A stretch of 64,000 bases of DNA from positions 1,426,001 through 1,490,000 of the forward strand of contig CAWBKU010000005.1 in assembly GCA_963789535.1 (NCBI GenBank), written 5' to 3'. Below are positions 9,799-18,839 of this stretch, piece after piece. Numbering within the stretch: the stretch's first letter is position 1; each line of letters opens with the position of its first letter. The DNA comes from CAVXHQ01 sp963789535 (GTDB lineage: Bacteria > Pseudomonadota > Alphaproteobacteria > Rhodobacterales > Rhodobacteraceae). A program made the position numbers and the translations under genes. The notes below the pieces were generated by a model, which had not been told where the DNA came from, ran no database searches, and saw only the letters and a program-made list of their open reading frames with translations.

Positions 9799-11098
9799 TC
9801 TCTTCCTCGCGGACGAACATGTTCGCCCAGGCCCGGTCGATCAGCTCCGGCGTCATCTGATAGGGGATGCCCTCGAATTCGCAGATCGAGATCATCTGGT
9901 CGATGAGGAAGATCGGCTGATAGTTGGCATAGACGTTGTCGATGGTCGGGTATTTTTCCTGCAACAGGTGCACCAGCGTCGCCTCGTCCAGCGGCATCTT
10001 GCGCTTGCGGGCGACCATGGCAAAGATCTTGAGGAAATCCTCCTGATTCGGGCCGTCGATCTTGATCTTGAAGAAGATCCGGCGCAGGGCCGCGCGGTCG
10101 AAGATCTCGTTGGGGTGAAAGTTGGTGGAGAAGATGACGAGCGTGTCGAACGGCACCTCGAACTTCTCGCCCGATTGCAGCGCGAGGATGTCGCGCGCCT
10201 CTTCGAGCGGGACGATCCAGCGGTTGACGATGGCCTGCGGCGGTTCTTTCTGGCGACCAAGGTCGTCGACGATGAAGATGCCGCCGGTGGATTTGAGCTG
10301 CAGCGGCGCCTGATAGGTCCGCGCGACCGGGTTGTAGACGAGATCGAGCATGACGAGCGACAACTCGCCGCCCGTGATGACGGTCGGGCGCTCGCATTTC
10401 ACATAGCGGCTGTCGAACTTGCCCCCGGTGCGGCGCAGGACGTTGGGGTCGTCCTGATCGTCGTCGATGCTCGCGTGCACGATCGGGTCGAACACGGTGA
10501 TGACCTGACCGGAATATTCGATGGCGCGCGGGATGAAGATGCGGTCGCCCAATGCGTCGCGGATACCGTTCGAGATCGAGGATTTGCCGTTGCCCGGCGG
10601 GCCGTACATCAGGATCGAGCGACCGGCACCGACGGCGGGGCCAAGCTGGTCGAGCAGGTCCTTGGGCAGGATCAGGTGGCCCATCGCCGCGAGAAGCTGG
10701 TCGCGGGTGACGTGGATGTTGCGGATCGACTGACGCTTCACCTGCTCGGCATAGACGGCCAGCGGCACCGGCATCGCGCCGAAGTATTCCGACTGCGCCA
10801 GCGCATCGAGCGCGCGCGCCTTGCCCGCATCGGTCAACTGATAGGCCATCTCGGTGCTGTCGAGCGCGTTGAGCGTGCCCATCGCCTCGAGGAGTTTCTG
10901 GCCGCGCGCCATGTCGACCAGTTCCTGTGTCACGCGCACCGGCAGGCAGATCGCCTTGGCGATGAGCGACACCATGGTCTCGTTCTTGCGGAACATGGTT
11001 TTCAGAAGGATGTCGCGCATCATCACGAGGGGAAGTTGCATCTCGGCGATGGTCTTGGGCGGGGGGGGCGCCATGACGCCCTGGACTTGCATGTTCAT
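9788..11098 (-). CDS. AAA+ ATPase at the distal end of the tad locus
   Basis: A 436-residue soluble ATPase. The N-terminal 170 residues carry no motif I can name. The AAA+ core has Walker A GPPGNGKSS at about 167-175, Walker B GIFIVDDLGRQ, and a sensor-type VIFSTNFHPNE segment. It is encoded after the prepilin peptidase on the same strand, about 140 bases downstream. Proteins of this length and type lie beside tad genes in other Rhodobacterales (from memory, not checked). Its role is unknown: pilus regulation or remodelling is a guess from position. The start at ATG 11098 has only a weak ribosome binding site; Met at codon 3 is an alternative. Confidence 0.8.
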   Translation of the reverse strand: MNMQVQGVMAPPPPKTIAEMQLPLVMMRDILLKTMFRKNETMVSLIAKAICLPVRVTQELVDMARGQKLLEAMGTLNALDSTEMAYQLTDAGKARALDALAQSEYFGAMPVPLAVYAEQVKRQSIRNIHVTRDQLLAAMGHLILPKDLLDQLGPAVGAGRSILMYGPPGNGKSSISNGIRDALGDRIFIPRAIEYSGQVITVFDPIVHASIDDDQDDPNVLRRTGGKFDSRYVKCERPTVITGGELSLVMLDLVYNPVARTYQAPLQLKSTGGIFIVDDLGRQKEPPQAIVNRWIVPLEEARDILALQSGEKFEVPFDTLVIFSTNFHPNEIFDRAALRRIFFKIKIDGPNQEDFLKIFAMVARKRKMPLDEATLVHLLQEKYPTIDNVYANYQPIFLIDQMISICEFEGIPYQMTPELIDRAWANMFVREEEIIH

Positions 11099-11239
11099 GT
11101 GCTTGCTCGCTCGCTGCCTGCCGGGGCCCGGTTTGCCGGGGCCGAATTTGCCGGTTGTCGTCGGGATCTCTCGGCAGCAGGAAACACGACAAACGTGGCG
11201 AAAAAGCGGTGGCGCCCGTTCGGTTGTGGGGCAGGGGCC

Positions 11240-11743
11240 TCAGACCACGGGCGTCGAAAGGGCGGCGACGACGAGGTAGGCCACCAGCGTCGCGGCCAGC
11301 GGGAACCCCATGGGAAAGCGGCGGCCGCTGTCCCAGCTCTTCCAGTCGGGGGCCAGCGCGCGCAGGCGCGAATTCCTGGCGATCCGGTGCAGCGCATAGC
11401 CGGCGATCAGGCAGGCGATGAACAGGATCAGCAGGAAGAAGAGGTCGCCCAGCGCGATGAACGGGGCGCTTGCGGCCATGAACTTTGCGTCGCCCGCGCC
11501 GACGAGGCCCGCGGCGTTCAGGCCGATGCCGATCACCAGCACGATGCCCAGATGCGACCAGCGCCAGAGGTATTCGTTCCAGGTCGGAAAGACGTAGAGG
11601 CCCACGAGCGCAAAGATCGCCACCAGCACCAGCACCGCCCGGTTGGGGATCAGCATGGTGCGCAGATCCGACCAGGCCACCCAGAGGCAGACCGGCACGA
11701 CGAACGGCAGGAACCAAAGGGCGGCGAAAGGTGTCAGTCCCAT
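11240..11743 (-). CDS. cpaA: prepilin peptidase (A24, CpaA/TadV)
   Basis: A 167-residue polytopic membrane aspartyl peptidase that cleaves the Flp prepilin leader after glycine. Both catalytic aspartates are visible: D26 in WSDLRTMLIPN and D85 in the GAGDAKFM (GxGD) motif. It lacks the N-terminal methylase domain of PilD, as expected for TadV. The start at ATG 11743 is preferred over in-frame codons further upstream because the hydrophobic N-terminus (MGLTPFAALWFLPFVV) begins there, 16 bases after the TPR lipoprotein stop. Confidence 0.9.
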   Translation of the reverse strand: MGLTPFAALWFLPFVVPVCLWVAWSDLRTMLIPNRAVLVLVAIFALVGLYVFPTWNEYLWRWSHLGIVLVIGIGLNAAGLVGAGDAKFMAASAPFIALGDLFFLLILFIACLIAGYALHRIARNSRLRALAPDWKSWDSGRRFPMGFPLAATLVAYLVVAALSTPVV

Positions 11744-11759
11744 TGCAGCGACGCCCGGA

Positions 11760-12620
11760 TCAGAGCGCTGCGGCGCCGCTGTCGAGCGCGGCAAGCGCCC
11801 GGACGGCCTCTTCGAAGTGCTGGGGATGGGTCTCGATCGCCTGGGTGAGGAGGCGGCGGCCGATCTCGATGTCGTTCTGCTTGATCGCGGTCAGGGCCAG
11901 CGTGTGCAGCAGTTGGGCACGCTCGACCTGGCTCATCTGGATCACCGGCAGGTCGTAGTTGCGCTGTGCGCCGCGCGCGAGGACGAGGTTGTTCTTGGCG
12001 GTGAACATCGTCGGATCCTGACGCAGGGCGTCGGTGAACAGCCGCTCGGCGCCCGGATAATCGCCGCGCGTCAGCTTGGAAAAGCCCCAGTTGTTGAGGA
12101 TGCTGGCGGGCGTCGTCGTCAGGCCCACGGCGGTTTCATAGAAACTGTCGGCCCGCGCCCAGTCCTCGTTGCCGTCGGCGACCACCGCCTCGAGGCGGTA
12201 GCGTTCGTAGGTCTCGAAGGTGGGGGGGATCGCGTTCAGCGTCGCCTCGGCCTGATCCCAGTTGTTGGTGCGGATATAGGCGCCGGCGAGTTCGACGCGG
12301 TCGTCGTCGGTGGCCTGCGGATGGGCGGCCACGGCCTGCCAGGCCGGCAGCGCATCGGCGGGCCGCTGGGCGCGGGTGAGAGAGCCTGCGAGGCCCCGCT
12401 GGAGCGCGATATTGTCCGGGCTGACCGCGAGGCTGCGGGTGAAATAGCCGATCGCCTCGTTCGGATCGGCGACGGTGAGGAAGATGTCGTTGATGTTGCT
12501 GTCGGCGACGGCCGCGTCCTGGATGGCGCGGTTGACCTCGGCCTCGTCGGAACCGGCACCGCAGGCGCCAAGCAGGAGAAGCGCCAGCGAGGGCGCGATG
12601 AAACGGATCGGGTGGCGCAT
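11760..12620 (-). CDS. TPR lipoprotein of the tad locus (TadD-like)
   Basis: A 286-residue lipoprotein. The signal peptide ends in a lipobox (LLLGAC, Cys at about residue 20). The mature part is built from tetratricopeptide-like helical pairs, with segments such as ILNNWGFSKLTRGDYPGAERLF. TadD lipoproteins act as pilotins for secretin assembly at the outer membrane. It is the second of two tandem TPR lipoproteins in the operon; which one is the functional TadD cannot be told from sequence. Confidence 0.85.
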   Translation of the reverse strand: MRHPIRFIAPSLALLLLGACGAGSDEAEVNRAIQDAAVADSNINDIFLTVADPNEAIGYFTRSLAVSPDNIALQRGLAGSLTRAQRPADALPAWQAVAAHPQATDDDRVELAGAYIRTNNWDQAEATLNAIPPTFETYERYRLEAVVADGNEDWARADSFYETAVGLTTTPASILNNWGFSKLTRGDYPGAERLFTDALRQDPTMFTAKNNLVLARGAQRNYDLPVIQMSQVERAQLLHTLALTAIKQNDIEIGRRLLTQAIETHPQHFEEAVRALAALDSGAAAL

Positions 12621-12650
12621 GTTTTTGCGTCCTTTTACTGCTCTGTGCCT

Positions 12651-13223
12651 CTACAGGGGCTCGATCTCGTCGGACGAAAGGTCGGCCGGGTCGGTCAGCA
12701 CCAGTTGGAACTCTGCGTTCTCTTGCACCGGAGCGTAGCCGGGATTTTCCAACCGGGCGAGTGCCGCGCGCAGGTTGTCGCGGATTTCGTCGCTATTGCC
12801 GTTATCCGTTGCAAATGCGCGACGGAAGATCTCGGCCGCCTCGGCCACCTCGCCCCGTTCCATGAGCACGACGCCGAGGTTGTTCCAGGCGGGCGCGAAG
12901 CTGCCGTCCTCGGCGACGGCGCGGCGCAGCAGGCGCTCTGCCTGCCCGAGACGTCCCAGCCGCAGGTTGGCGGACCCCAGCGCCGAGAGGGTGTCGACGT
13001 TGAGGCCCTGTTGCCCGGCGGCGCGGGTATAGGCCTGCAACGCCAGCTCGTATTGGCCCGCCGCCATCAGGCGGTGCCCGACCTCGAGGCCGTCGACATC
13101 GGCGCCGGGGGCCTGACCGGGCGCGTAGACCCCCCCCGCCGAACGGTTCAGGCCGCCCGACGCGCAGGCGGCCAGAGCCGTGAGGGAAAGGGCGAGGATC
13201 GCCGGTAAGGATCGTGCGGTCAT
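12651..13223 (-). CDS. tadD: TPR lipoprotein TadD
   Basis: A 190-residue lipoprotein with a signal peptide and lipobox (LTALAAC, Cys at about residue 20) followed by TPR repeats (for example WNNLGVVLMERGEVAEAAEIF). It ends in an acidic tail (SSDEIEPL). It probably helps assemble the Tad secretin. It follows tadC by 36 bases and precedes the second TPR lipoprotein by 30 bases, so it is co-transcribed. Confidence 0.85.
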   Translation of the reverse strand: MTARSLPAILALSLTALAACASGGLNRSAGGVYAPGQAPGADVDGLEVGHRLMAAGQYELALQAYTRAAGQQGLNVDTLSALGSANLRLGRLGQAERLLRRAVAEDGSFAPAWNNLGVVLMERGEVAEAAEIFRRAFATDNGNSDEIRDNLRAALARLENPGYAPVQENAEFQLVLTDPADLSSDEIEPL

Positions 13224-13259
13224 CGGGCCTCGGGTATTGCGGCCCCGTGGTCCCGGGGT

Positions 13260-14249
13260 CTAGGGCAGCGCGCCCGGTCCGAGGATGGTCGAGATCTCGA
13301 ACAGCGACGGCCCGATCAGGATGATCAGAAGCGGCGGCACCGTCAACATCATGGTGGCCAGCGTCATCTTGGTCGGCAGCTTGTTGGCCTTTTCCTCGGC
13401 ACGCATGACCCTTTTGTCACGCATTTCGCCCGCATAGACCCGCAGCGCGTCGGCGATCGAGGTGCCGAACTGCTGCGACTGGATGAGCACGGTGACGAAA
13501 CTCGCCACGTCGGCGACGCCGCAGCGTTCGGACATGTCGCGCAGCACGCTCGTCTTGTCCTTGCCCGCCTTCATCTCGTGGCTGACCATCGCGTATTCCT
13601 CGGCCAGCTCGGGAAAGCCCGACTTCAACTCTCCCGCGACGCGCAGGATCGACTGGTCGAGCGACTGGCCGGCCTCGACGCAGACGAGCATCATGTCGAG
13701 GCTGTCGGGAAAGCCGTTGGTGATCGCCTCCTTGCGCTTGCCCAGACGCGAATTGACCCAGTAGCGCGGCAGCATGTAGCCCGCCACACCCGGCCCCAGC
13801 GCATAGGCGATGAGCTTGCCCTGCGGCACCTCGCCCTGCGTGCTGGCATAGATCGCATAGGCGACGCCGCCGATCAGGAACAGGACACCCAGCGCGAACT
13901 GCGAGAAGTGGTAGATGCGCACCGACTTCTTCTCGCGGTAGCCCGCCTGAAGCAGCTTGAGGCGGACGGCGGAATATTCCGCCTCGTCCTGCGGCTCGAG
14001 GAAGTTGGAATATTTCTCGAGCTTGTCCTTGCCGCCCTTGCCCGAGCGCAGCCTGTCGCCCTTGGCCGCACCGGCCGCGGCGGCCTTGTTGGCCTTGTTG
14101 AGCTTGTCGAGCGGATCGGCGCGGCGGTTCATCAGGACCGGCAGCGTCAGCAGGATCATCAGGACGCCGAGCAGGCCGACCGCCATCAGCGGGCCGAACG
14201 GGCCCAGGATCGAGATCAGGAAGTCTTCGGCTTTGGTCAGCAATTGCAT
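13260..14249 (-). CDS. tadC: Tad pilus inner-membrane platform protein TadC
   Basis: A 329-residue type II secretion F-family protein. It has an N-terminal helix (about 12-40), a basic Lys/Gly-rich cytoplasmic stretch (60-80), a central helix pair (about 113-165), the conserved cytoplasmic F domain (PDSLDMMLVCVEAGQSLDQ, about 183-201), and a C-terminal helix pair. It forms the inner-membrane platform with TadB and works with the TadA motor. The start at 14249 lies 10 bases after the tadB stop. Confidence 0.93.
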   Translation of the reverse strand: MQLLTKAEDFLISILGPFGPLMAVGLLGVLMILLTLPVLMNRRADPLDKLNKANKAAAAGAAKGDRLRSGKGGKDKLEKYSNFLEPQDEAEYSAVRLKLLQAGYREKKSVRIYHFSQFALGVLFLIGGVAYAIYASTQGEVPQGKLIAYALGPGVAGYMLPRYWVNSRLGKRKEAITNGFPDSLDMMLVCVEAGQSLDQSILRVAGELKSGFPELAEEYAMVSHEMKAGKDKTSVLRDMSERCGVADVASFVTVLIQSQQFGTSIADALRVYAGEMRDKRVMRAEEKANKLPTKMTLATMMLTVPPLLIILIGPSLFEISTILGPGALP

Positions 14250-14259
14250 GGTCTTCCCC

Positions 14260-15228
14260 TCAGACTTTGATGTTCACGAGGCGGCGCATCACGATGATGT
14301 TGGCCACGAGAAAGGCAGCGACGGCAAGGCAGGCGGTGATGAAGATCGGCTCTTCCTTGACGTCGTCGTAATAGCCCGGCTGGATGATGTTGATGGCGAC
14401 GAGGGCGACGAGCGGGAACATCGACAGGAACATGCCCGACCATTTCGCCTCCGCCGTGATCGCCTGCACCCGGCGGAACAGCTTGAACCGAGAGCGGATG
14501 ACCTTGGACAGGCCGTCGAGGATCTCGGCGAGGTTGCCGCCCGCCGTGGCCTGGATCGTCACCGCAACGGCGAGAAAGCGCATGTCCTGCATGTCCAGCC
14601 GCTCGGCCAGCGCCTTGAGGGCGTCGCCCATGTCGCCGCCATAGGCGACCTCGTCGGCGATCAGGCCCATTTCGGTGCCGACGGGATCGGGCACCTCCTT
14701 GGCGACGATGCCGATGGCGGCCGCAAAGGGGTGGCCGACGCGGAGCGAGCGCACCATGAGTTCGACGGCATCGGGAAGCTGTTCCTCGAACATCTTCATC
14801 CGCTTTTTCGCCTTGGACGTGACCCAGAAGAACACCGACCCGATGCCCATGATGATCGCGACCGCGATCCGCACCGGCAGGTCGGTGGTGGTGCCGACGG
14901 TCAGGCCGACGAAGGCCACGACGATCAGCAGACCCATGACCATGATGAGCTGCGACGGCGAGAAGGCGATGTTCGCCTTTTGCGCCTTTTCGGCCAGGAT
15001 CGAATAGAGCGGGATCGACTTCGACCGGATGTGCTGCGTCATCTCCTTGCGGAGCTGGTCGAGCACCTGCTCGCGGCCCGCCGATTTGTCGAGCAGGTCG
15101 AGGCGGCGGTTCACCCGGCTGTTGAGGCTGATGCTCTTGCCGAAGACGGTGAGGTATATCCCCTCGACGAGCAGCAGCACGGCGATGAAGATCAGGCCGT
15201 AGATGATTGGTTCGGCTGAGATTTCCAT
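14260..15228 (-). CDS. tadB: Tad pilus inner-membrane platform protein TadB
   Basis: A 322-residue type II secretion F-family protein with an N-terminal helix (about 8-30), a helix pair (about 93-137), the F domain (LPDAVELMVRSLRVGHPF, about 150) and a C-terminal helix pair ending in the basic tail MRRLVNIKV. It is the partner of TadC. The start at 15228 is 6 bases from the tadA stop, which is typical of a single transcript. Confidence 0.93.
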   Translation of the reverse strand: MEISAEPIIYGLIFIAVLLLVEGIYLTVFGKSISLNSRVNRRLDLLDKSAGREQVLDQLRKEMTQHIRSKSIPLYSILAEKAQKANIAFSPSQLIMVMGLLIVVAFVGLTVGTTTDLPVRIAVAIIMGIGSVFFWVTSKAKKRMKMFEEQLPDAVELMVRSLRVGHPFAAAIGIVAKEVPDPVGTEMGLIADEVAYGGDMGDALKALAERLDMQDMRFLAVAVTIQATAGGNLAEILDGLSKVIRSRFKLFRRVQAITAEAKWSGMFLSMFPLVALVAINIIQPGYYDDVKEEPIFITACLAVAAFLVANIIVMRRLVNIKV

Positions 15229-15234
15229 GAGGCG

Positions 15235-16671
15235 CTACTCCGCGGCAAAGGGTTCGAAGATCGAGGCGGGCAGGTTGTAGCCCCACAGGCGGAACCGCTC
15301 GGAAAAGTGCGAGCGCACGCCCGTGGCGGTAAAGTGCCCGATGATCTTGTTGTCCGGCGTCAGGCCGACCCGCTGATAGCGGAACACCTCCTGCATCGAG
15401 ATGACCTCGCCCTCCATGCCCGTGATCTCGGTGATCGAGGTCATGCGGCGCGAGCCGTCCTGAAGGCGGCTGGCCTGCACGATGAGGTTGACGGCGCTCG
15501 AGATTTGCGAGCGCACGGCTTTCAGCGGCATTTCGATCCCGGCCATGGCGATCATGTTCTCGAGGCGGCTCACGCCGTCGCGCGCCGAGTTGGCGTGGAT
15601 GGTGGTCATCGAGCCGTCGTGGCCGGTGTTCATCGCCTGAAGCATGTCGATGACCTCTTCGCCGCGGGTTTCCCCGACGATGATCCGGTCCGGGCGCATC
15701 CGCAGCGCGTTCTTGAGGCAGTCGCGCGGCGTCACCGCCCCCTTGCCCTCGACGTTGGGCGGGCGGCTTTCCATCCGGCCCACGTGGGTCTGTTGCAGCT
15801 GGAGTTCCGCGGTATCCTCGATCGTCAGGATCCGCTCGGCGTTGTCGATGAACCCCGACAGCGCGTTCAGCGTCGTCGTCTTGCCCGAACCCGTTCCGCC
15901 CGAGACGATGATATTCAGGCGCGTGGCGACGGCCGCTTGCAGATATGCGGCCATCTCTTCGGTGAAGGCGCCGAATTTCACCAGATCCTCGATGCCGAGC
16001 TTGTCTTTTTTGAACTTACGGATGGAGACGAGCGATCCGTCGACGGCGATCGGCCCGACCATCGCGTTGAAGCGCGAGCCGTCGGCAAGGCGGGCGTCGA
16101 CATAGGGGTTGCTCTCGTCGACGCGGCGGCCAACGGCGGACACGATCTTGTCGATGATCCGCAAGAGGTGCCGCTCGTCCTTGAAGGTCACGTCGGTCAG
16201 CATCAGCTTGCCGTCCCGCTCGACGAAAATCTGCTGCGGGCCGTTCACCAGAATATCGTTGACCGTCTCGTCCTTGAGCAGCGTCTCGAGGGGGCCGAGC
16301 CCCTTGACCTCGTCGTAGAGGTCCTGGGTGAGCGACTGGCGTTCCTCGCGGTTCAGGACGACCCCCATCTCCTCGAGGGTCTCGGTCGCGATGGCGTTGA
16401 TCTCGGTGCGCAGGTCTGCCTCCGTCGCCTTTTCGAGGGCGGCGAGGTTGAGGTTATCGAGAAGCGCCTTGTGCAGGTCGAGCTTGATCTCGAACATCCG
16501 CTCCTTGCGCTTCTTTTCCTTGTCCTGCGGCGCCGCCTGGGCGGGTGCCTTTTGCGGCGCCTTCATCAGCGACGGCTTGGCCGCGGCGATGGGCGTGACG
16601 TTGCCTTCGGGCTTGGGTGCTGCACTGGCGGCGGCCTTGCCCGGCTCCGGCTTTTTGAACTTCGAGAACAT
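15235..16671 (-). CDS. tadA: Tad pilus assembly/secretion ATPase TadA (CpaF)
   Basis: A 478-residue PilT/VirB11-type hexameric ATPase that powers Flp pilus assembly. Walker A is GGTGSGKTT at 258-266, the Asp box is LTIEDTAEL at 282-290, Walker B is RIIVGETRG at about 329-337, and the His box is GHDGSMTTIHAN at 350-361. The first 60 residues are a variable Ala/Pro/Lys-rich tail. The gene follows tadZ by 4 bases. Confidence 0.96.
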   Translation of the reverse strand: MFSKFKKPEPGKAAASAAPKPEGNVTPIAAAKPSLMKAPQKAPAQAAPQDKEKKRKERMFEIKLDLHKALLDNLNLAALEKATEADLRTEINAIATETLEEMGVVLNREERQSLTQDLYDEVKGLGPLETLLKDETVNDILVNGPQQIFVERDGKLMLTDVTFKDERHLLRIIDKIVSAVGRRVDESNPYVDARLADGSRFNAMVGPIAVDGSLVSIRKFKKDKLGIEDLVKFGAFTEEMAAYLQAAVATRLNIIVSGGTGSGKTTTLNALSGFIDNAERILTIEDTAELQLQQTHVGRMESRPPNVEGKGAVTPRDCLKNALRMRPDRIIVGETRGEEVIDMLQAMNTGHDGSMTTIHANSARDGVSRLENMIAMAGIEMPLKAVRSQISSAVNLIVQASRLQDGSRRMTSITEITGMEGEVISMQEVFRYQRVGLTPDNKIIGHFTATGVRSHFSERFRLWGYNLPASIFEPFAAE

Positions 16672-16675
16672 GGGT

Positions 16676-17923
16676 CTACCTCTTGGCGGCCGTGGCTTCG
16701 GCGGTATTCACGTCGTGGACGGATTTGGCGAGCTTGGCGATTTCGCGGCGCAGCGCGTTCTTGGCGATGCCCTCGGCCATCGGGATGCCGTGGTCGCCGT
16801 TCTGCGCCACCTGCTTGCCGCCGTCGGGCAGCAGCACCTCGATGGCGACGCCGAGCAATTCCGCCAGACGCTTGACCCGGCTCTTGCCCGACAAATCCGT
16901 GAACCCCGGCGCGCGGTTGAGGACGAACCGCAGCTTGTTCAGCGGCAGCCCCTCGGACTGGAGCGCGCGTTTCAGGCGCAGCGTGTTCTGCGCCGAGCGC
17001 ATGTCGAGTTCGAGCGTCGCGAAGTAGATGTGCGCGGCGTTCAGGACCGTCTCGGTCCATTCGACCATCGTGGTCGGCATGTCGATCACGACATAGTCGA
17101 AGTTCACGCGCGCCATCTCGACGATGCGGCTGACGTCGGCGCTGGTGATCATGTCGAGCGGGATCATGTCGGTCGGCGCGGTCAGCACCTGCAACTTCTG
17201 GTTATAGGCCAGCAGCGCGTGCATGAAGCTTTCGCTGTCCATGCCCTCGGTGTCGCTCAGCAGCTCCATCACCGATTCGCGGCGCGGCAGGTCGAGGTAG
17301 GTGGCGGTCGCGCCGAATTGCAGGTCGAAGTCGAGCAGGCAGACGCGCGGCGGGTCGGTCTTGTCGATGTTGGCAAGCTCCCACGCCAGGTTGACGGCCA
17401 GCGTCGAGGCACCGGTGCCGCCGGCCATGCCGTGCACCGGGATCACCACGCCCGACCGGTCGCCGGTGGGTTTCAGGGTATTGCGGATCTCGTCGGCGAC
17501 GGGCGCCTGTTCGGCGGGCGCCTGCACCCGCTCGATGGCGCGCTTCAGCTCGCCCTCCGGCAGGGGGTAGGGGACGAACTCGTCGCCGCCCTCGCGCAGG
17601 AGTTGATGCAGCGAGGCGGGGCTCACGTCCTCGGCGATCAGGATCACCTTGATCTGGCGTGCCTTGGCCGCGGAAATGATGTCGGTGACGAGGGCGAGAT
17701 CCTTCTCGTCCTCGCTGTCGAGCGCGATGGCCACGAACTCGAGGGCGGCGGCATCGGGCTGTTCGAGGAACGCGAGCGCATCGGTGAACGTCAGATCCCC
17801 CCAGCTCTCGCCGAGGGCGGCCTCCATGTCCTCGATCAGCAGATCGAACGTCTGCACGTCCCGGCTGATGGTGCACGCGACAATCGGCTGCGGCTCGGGT
17901 TGCAATGCGGCTGTCATGCTCAT
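16676..17923 (-). CDS. tadZ: Tad pilus localisation ATPase-like protein TadZ (CpaE)
   Basis: A 415-residue MinD/ParA-like protein with an N-terminal receiver-like region (about 14-135) and a C-terminal ATPase fold. The nucleotide loop reads GMAGGTGAST at 165-174 and lacks the signature lysines of active ParA proteins. This fits TadZ proteins that bind but barely hydrolyse ATP and mark the pole for pilus assembly. Two in-frame ATGs open the gene (MSM); the first, at 17923, is used. The spacer upstream (244 bases) holds a terminator for the preceding gene. Confidence 0.9.
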   Translation of the reverse strand: MSMTAALQPEPQPIVACTISRDVQTFDLLIEDMEAALGESWGDLTFTDALAFLEQPDAAALEFVAIALDSEDEKDLALVTDIISAAKARQIKVILIAEDVSPASLHQLLREGGDEFVPYPLPEGELKRAIERVQAPAEQAPVADEIRNTLKPTGDRSGVVIPVHGMAGGTGASTLAVNLAWELANIDKTDPPRVCLLDFDLQFGATATYLDLPRRESVMELLSDTEGMDSESFMHALLAYNQKLQVLTAPTDMIPLDMITSADVSRIVEMARVNFDYVVIDMPTTMVEWTETVLNAAHIYFATLELDMRSAQNTLRLKRALQSEGLPLNKLRFVLNRAPGFTDLSGKSRVKRLAELLGVAIEVLLPDGGKQVAQNGDHGIPMAEGIAKNALRREIAKLAKSVHDVNTAEATAAKR

Positions 17924-18104
17924 GACCTTGCGTCCTCAATGGTTCTCGGGCGGGCATGTCGCCCAAGGGTCCGGCCGAAATGGCAAACGGACCTGTCCCT
18001 TTGGACCGACTATTGCCCGAGGAAGGCGGCGAGAATGGGGCCGAAAAGCTGTAATTGTTTGGTCAGGGGGAACGATGATCCGCATCGGGCATCATCGTTG
18101 ACGC

Positions 18105-18134
18105 AAAAGGCCCCCGGCGGTGCGGGGGCCTTTT
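18105..18134 (-). terminator. strong bidirectional hairpin terminator downstream of the OmpA-like gene
   Basis: An AAAAGGCCCCC / GGGGGCCTTTT perfect 11-base-pair stem with an 8-base loop. Because both arms carry the A/T run it could stop transcription from either side. It lies about 33 bases after the stop of the OmpA-like gene (minus strand) and 180 bases before tadZ. So tadZABCD probably has its own promoter between 17924 and 18104. Confidence 0.8.
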
Positions 18135-18167
18135 GGTGTCCGTCGCCCCCCTTTGCGGGCGGCTATG

Positions 18168-18827
18168 TCAGTTCGTGACGGCGAAATCGTCGCCGGTGAT
18201 GCCTTCGGTCGCCCGCGGGGCGGTGGCCAATTCGACGTATTCGCGAAAGATGATCTCGGCATATCGGCCGTTCAGAACCGTCGGATGCCGCCCGACGAAA
18301 CCCGACACCTCGGTCACGGTGCGGCGGTTGGCGCGCTCCTGCCCCTCGGTGACGATCAGCGGCTGGGTCTCGCCGAACGAGACGACGGCCTCGACGCGGC
18401 TGCGGTCGACGCCCAGCGTGCCGAGGTAAAGGACGACCGCTTCGGCGCGGCGCAGGCCCAGCGCACGGTTGTAGGCGGTCGATCCGACGAGGTCGGTGTG
18501 CCCGTAGACCTTGAACCGCACTTCGGGGAACTGATTGATAAAGTTGGCCTGTTGGCGCAGGATCGCGCGCGCCTGATCGTCCAGGGCATAGGAGTTGAAC
18601 GGAAAGTTCACCATCGTCTGCACTTCGGCGGCAAAGCGGCGGGCGAGGTTGACGCGGTAGGTCTCGTCGCCGTTGTTGATCGCCGCATTGGCGGCGACCG
18701 CAGAGCCGAAGGCGGCCTGCTCGGTGGGCAGGCCCGCCTCCCGGTTGAAGGACGAGACCACCGGCCCCTGTGCCGCACAGCCCGTCAGGGCGGTGCCAGC
18801 GGCCACCGTAAGTGCCAATAGTCTCAT
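18168..18827 (-). CDS. OmpA-family lipoprotein of the tad locus
   Basis: A 219-residue lipoprotein with lipobox ALTGC (Cys at about residue 17) and an OmpA-like peptidoglycan-binding domain in its second half. The signature VYGHTDLVGSTAYNRALG (about 107-124) is followed by RRAEAV and a C-terminal ANRRTVTEV segment. It should sit in the outer membrane and hold peptidoglycan, anchoring the secretin machine. It follows the secretin gene by 12 bases. The last 45 residues extend past the OmpA fold and are not recognised. Confidence 0.85.
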   Translation of the reverse strand: MRLLALTVAAGTALTGCAAQGPVVSSFNREAGLPTEQAAFGSAVAANAAINNGDETYRVNLARRFAAEVQTMVNFPFNSYALDDQARAILRQQANFINQFPEVRFKVYGHTDLVGSTAYNRALGLRRAEAVVLYLGTLGVDRSRVEAVVSFGETQPLIVTEGQERANRRTVTEVSGFVGRHPTVLNGRYAEIIFREYVELATAPRATEGITGDDFAVTN

Positions 18828-18839
18828 CGCGTCATCTCC

